Source of the DNA: Hoskinsella mucinilytica
GTDB taxonomy: Bacteria; Bacillota_I; Bacilli_A; Erysipelotrichales; Erysipelotrichaceae
NCBI RefSeq assembly: GCF_045223415.1
Contig: NZ_JBEQZJ010000019.1
Coordinates: 10,300-74,299 of the forward strand
Length of the DNA: 64,000 nt
Direction of reading: 5' to 3'
The notes below the pieces were generated by a model, which worked only from the letters and a program-made list of their open reading frames with translations, searched no databases and was not told the DNA's origin. Shown here in pieces: positions 61,580 through 64,000 of this stretch (position 1 is its first letter; every line of letters starts with the position of its first letter). Both the position numbers and the translations under genes were made by a program.

Positions 61580-63811
61580 CTATTTTGTAGGTTTTAATTG
61601 CATAAAAACAGCTAAAATCTGTGCAATTAAGGTTAAGGTACTAACTTCTTCTTTGGTCCAAAGGCGAAGTCCACTACATTCATCAAAGCCGATAAAGCCA
61701 GCAAAGAAATCATTCTGCTTGATAGCACATTGTAAGGTTGAATGTATATCCTGTTGGTCAAACACTTTGATCAATTCCTCATCCAATGTGTGAATATCTC
61801 GACAATAAAAGATACCTTGGTCATTGAACAAGCTTGTATAATCATGTAAATCTGCATAACTGATATGCTGTAAATGTTTCATTTGTGCAGTAACACCTTC
61901 ATTGCACCATTCATAGGTATTATTTGTATATGCTCCATCCTCTGTACTTTCAAATACATAAGCACGACTTACATCAAATTGCTTTCCGACAATTTCTAAT
62001 ATCATTTGTATCGCTGTCTTTATATCATCCATCTGATATAAGATACGGAAAACATAACGAGCTAAATTATCTGTACTTTCCGCATAACTCTGTTCAGAAT
62101 CTATAGAAGTTACATAAGATGATCGATCCATCATCTTTATCATATCCATAGTATCGCTATCAAAGAAAGCGTAACCGTTCTTCCCTTGTGTTTTAGCCTG
62201 ATATAAGGCCTTATCAGCACATCCATATAGCTTATTAAAACTATCTCCATCCTCTGGATAAATAGCAATCCCAATACTGCAACTAACTTCAATTTCTTTT
62301 TTCTCTTGGTCAAAAAGATGATGAAAAACATTTACCAATTCTTTTGCCTTTTGTTTTGCATCTTCATAAGAACTGATTTCCTCCATAAAAATCGCAAACT
62401 CATCTCCACCAATACGACCTACAAGATCTTGCTTTCTCATGATTTTTTTCATTCCCGCTGCCATTTCACTTAAGACAACATCACCAACCATATGTCCATG
62501 GGTATCGTTAATTAATTTAAAATCATCGGTATCAATCATGAACAAGGCATTCTTTGAATTTGGATGCTCTGCGATATAAGTGTCAACATAACTTTGTAGC
62601 GTTTCCCTATTATAAATCCCTGTTAATGCATCCTTTTCCGCTTTATAACGAAGCTTTTCCATCTGCTTACGCTCTTCTGTAACATCTAATCCTACACTGT
62701 AATAAGAAGGAATACCATCCCAACTATCTTCTGCACTAATATAACATAATGTTACGGTCCATAATCGTTCTTCTTTTGCTCTTGTATAGGCTTTTGCTTC
62801 AAATACGATATTGTCTCCTGTGTGCTTTAAACTTTTTACCATTTTCTGTATACGTCGTAAATCATTAGAATTCAGATAATCACATTGGCTATGTAATTCA
62901 CTTTCAAATTGCTCTTTGGTATATCCTATCATATCCAAGAAAATGCCATTATACCATAAGACCGTACTAGAATCACGAGCATCGATTCGTGCCATTCCTC
63001 CGGGAATTGTTTTTAATATTGCTTCTCGTTCTTGATCCTTTTTCGCTAATTTATATTCAGAAGTATACATATCATAAGATAATTCAATTCTAGCCTTATG
63101 TCCCTTCCAATTCAATGCTCGATCTTTAATGATAAAAGTGCGCTTTAAGACCGGATTATAAAACTCCCAGCTATAGGTTTCTTTCTTTTTCAAAAAAGCA
63201 TTCGTACAAAACGGACATGGTGAAGTTCTTCCTTGAATCGCTTTATAACACTTCTTACCAAGTAATTGTGCCTCTGTTCTTTGAAGAGTATCACATGCTC
63301 GTTGATTTACGTAAAGTAATTCATAAGTATCCATATCACTGATATATACGTTCCCTGTATATTCTGACATCATCCATTCTAAATCATTCAAGCATTCATC
63401 TAAACTTTCTTGTGACAATTGTTGGCTATGATATACATCATCCATGATGGTATAAACAAAATAAATGATCGTTTGATCTTTTTGTGGAATCATTGTGCCA
63501 CTACATCTGATCCAATGTTGTTGTCCATGAATATCTTGAATGATCAAATCACATTCCATATGCTCTTGATTATGCTTTTGAGCTTCTGCTATCGCCTTTT
63601 TTAAAACTTCAAAGTATTGAGGCATTGCCTCAAAACAACTACAGAATTCAACATAACGGTTCTGAAATTCCTCTTTCTCGCAATCTAATAAACGATAAAA
63701 AGCATCATTGCCCCATACTAAGGTTAAAGAAGCATCTACTAAATGCTTACTCACACCAGATTTCATTACTTTTAGAATATTCTCATGGAAATCTGTATTC
63801 ATATTTTTCAT
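61580..63811 (-). CDS. Diguanylate cyclase with PAS domains and C-terminal GAF-like domain
   Basis: A 743-residue soluble protein. Three PAS-like regions come first (about 10-130, 145-250 and 265-390; the second holds CPFC, typical of PAS proteins with a conserved CxxC). A GGDEF domain follows (about 390-555) with the active motif GRIGGDEFAIFMEE, so it should make cyclic di-GMP. A C-terminal region (about 580-740) resembles GAF. No membrane segments, so it senses an internal signal. The start at 63811 has GGAGG at 5-base spacing. No EAL domain or c-di-GMP effector is seen in the window. Confidence 0.85.
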   Translation of the reverse strand: MKNMNTDFHENILKVMKSGVSKHLVDASLTLVWGNDAFYRLLDCEKEEFQNRYVEFCSCFEAMPQYFEVLKKAIAEAQKHNQEHMECDLIIQDIHGQQHWIRCSGTMIPQKDQTIIYFVYTIMDDVYHSQQLSQESLDECLNDLEWMMSEYTGNVYISDMDTYELLYVNQRACDTLQRTEAQLLGKKCYKAIQGRTSPCPFCTNAFLKKKETYSWEFYNPVLKRTFIIKDRALNWKGHKARIELSYDMYTSEYKLAKKDQEREAILKTIPGGMARIDARDSSTVLWYNGIFLDMIGYTKEQFESELHSQCDYLNSNDLRRIQKMVKSLKHTGDNIVFEAKAYTRAKEERLWTVTLCYISAEDSWDGIPSYYSVGLDVTEERKQMEKLRYKAEKDALTGIYNRETLQSYVDTYIAEHPNSKNALFMIDTDDFKLINDTHGHMVGDVVLSEMAAGMKKIMRKQDLVGRIGGDEFAIFMEEISSYEDAKQKAKELVNVFHHLFDQEKKEIEVSCSIGIAIYPEDGDSFNKLYGCADKALYQAKTQGKNGYAFFDSDTMDMIKMMDRSSYVTSIDSEQSYAESTDNLARYVFRILYQMDDIKTAIQMILEIVGKQFDVSRAYVFESTEDGAYTNNTYEWCNEGVTAQMKHLQHISYADLHDYTSLFNDQGIFYCRDIHTLDEELIKVFDQQDIHSTLQCAIKQNDFFAGFIGFDECSGLRLWTKEEVSTLTLIAQILAVFMQLKPTK

Positions 63812-63937
63812 CATTACCTCCACAGTAGAAAAACATAGATGACATTCTACCAGATGATCGATTTATGTACGTTGTATCTTATGGAATAAACTACATAACA
63901 TTTATATCTTTATAGTCATTATATCATAGCATTTTAA

Positions 63938-63980
63938 CAAAGGGAATGAAGATATACTGAAATTATCGGATTCCCCTTTT
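63938..63980. terminator. Terminator-like hairpin near the window end
   Basis: Inverted repeat AAAGGGAAT/ATTCCCCTTT with a 22-base loop and T-runs on both sides. It probably ends a gene lying beyond the window. Confidence 0.45.
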
Positions 63981-64000
63981 ATCTATTCTAAGTTCTATAA

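Overview
The window looks like chromosomal DNA of a low-GC, anaerobic Gram-positive bacterium. The AT-rich sequence, strong AAGGAGG-type ribosome binding sites, pyruvate:ferredoxin oxidoreductase, CBS-type Mn pyrophosphatase, paired U32 (TrhP1/TrhP2) genes and a YqxD/DUF188 gene point to Firmicutes. An Erysipelotrichales-like gut lineage is my best guess, from protein flavour only. Almost all genes lie on the minus strand. I see no prophage, insertion sequence, CRISPR array, rRNA or tRNA gene.

Layout. 1-12.2 kb: housekeeping and small operons (AI-2E-type permease fragment, NAD synthetase with a degraded glutaminase domain, TrmH-type methyltransferase, phosphatase/zinc-ribbon/rhodanese, cyclophilin, a two-lobed retropepsin-like protein, DUF4438, Bax-inhibitor-like, amidase, YqxD, threonine dehydratase). 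12.4-17.3 kb: a sensory pair made of a lipoprotein fusing a solute-binding protein to a 5'-nucleotidase C-terminal domain, with a Cache hybrid histidine kinase, preceded by a frameshifted gene remnant. 17.8-23.6 kb: an HPr-kinase-like P-loop protein, proS and trhP1-trhP2. 23.7-27.7 kb: an ABC exporter with a LytTR regulator carrying a decayed ABC domain and a two-helical-turn direct repeat in front of the exporter, then an ArAE/FUSC-HAD fusion. 27.8-33.1 kb: a P-type ATPase behind a yybP-ykoY-type Mn2+ riboswitch, the Mn-dependent pyrophosphatase and a second amidase. 33.2-36.8 kb: nifJ. 37.0-47.0 kb: a 2513-residue protein of 23 repeats resembling CnaB/SpaA domains, with a tiny upstream gene and membrane proteins of unknown role. 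47.2-52 kb: MscS channel, an AraC regulator coupled to a C45 Ntn-hydrolase, and a DEAD-box helicase. 52.1-57.2 kb: a permease/ATPase/response regulator/histidine kinase operon of the peptide-sensing type. 57.3-58.9 kb: gene-poor DNA that I read as a cluster of small RNA genes. 58.9-64 kb: DUF554, thioredoxin, HAD phosphatase, YbaK and a PAS-GGDEF-GAF protein.

The strongest candidates for something undescribed are (i) four tandem ~235-241 bp units at 57.9-58.85 kb, each with a -10 box, two hairpins, C-rich loops and an intrinsic terminator, resembling multicopy CU-rich regulatory RNAs such as Listeria LhrC, plus a possible fifth member on the other strand; (ii) the giant 23-repeat protein, which keeps a Lys/Glu/Asn isopeptide-like triad in most repeats yet has no visible signal peptide or sortase motif; and (iii) the solute-binding/5'-nucleotidase-C lipoprotein paired with a hybrid kinase. 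Everything here was read by eye; no homology search or folding program was run.
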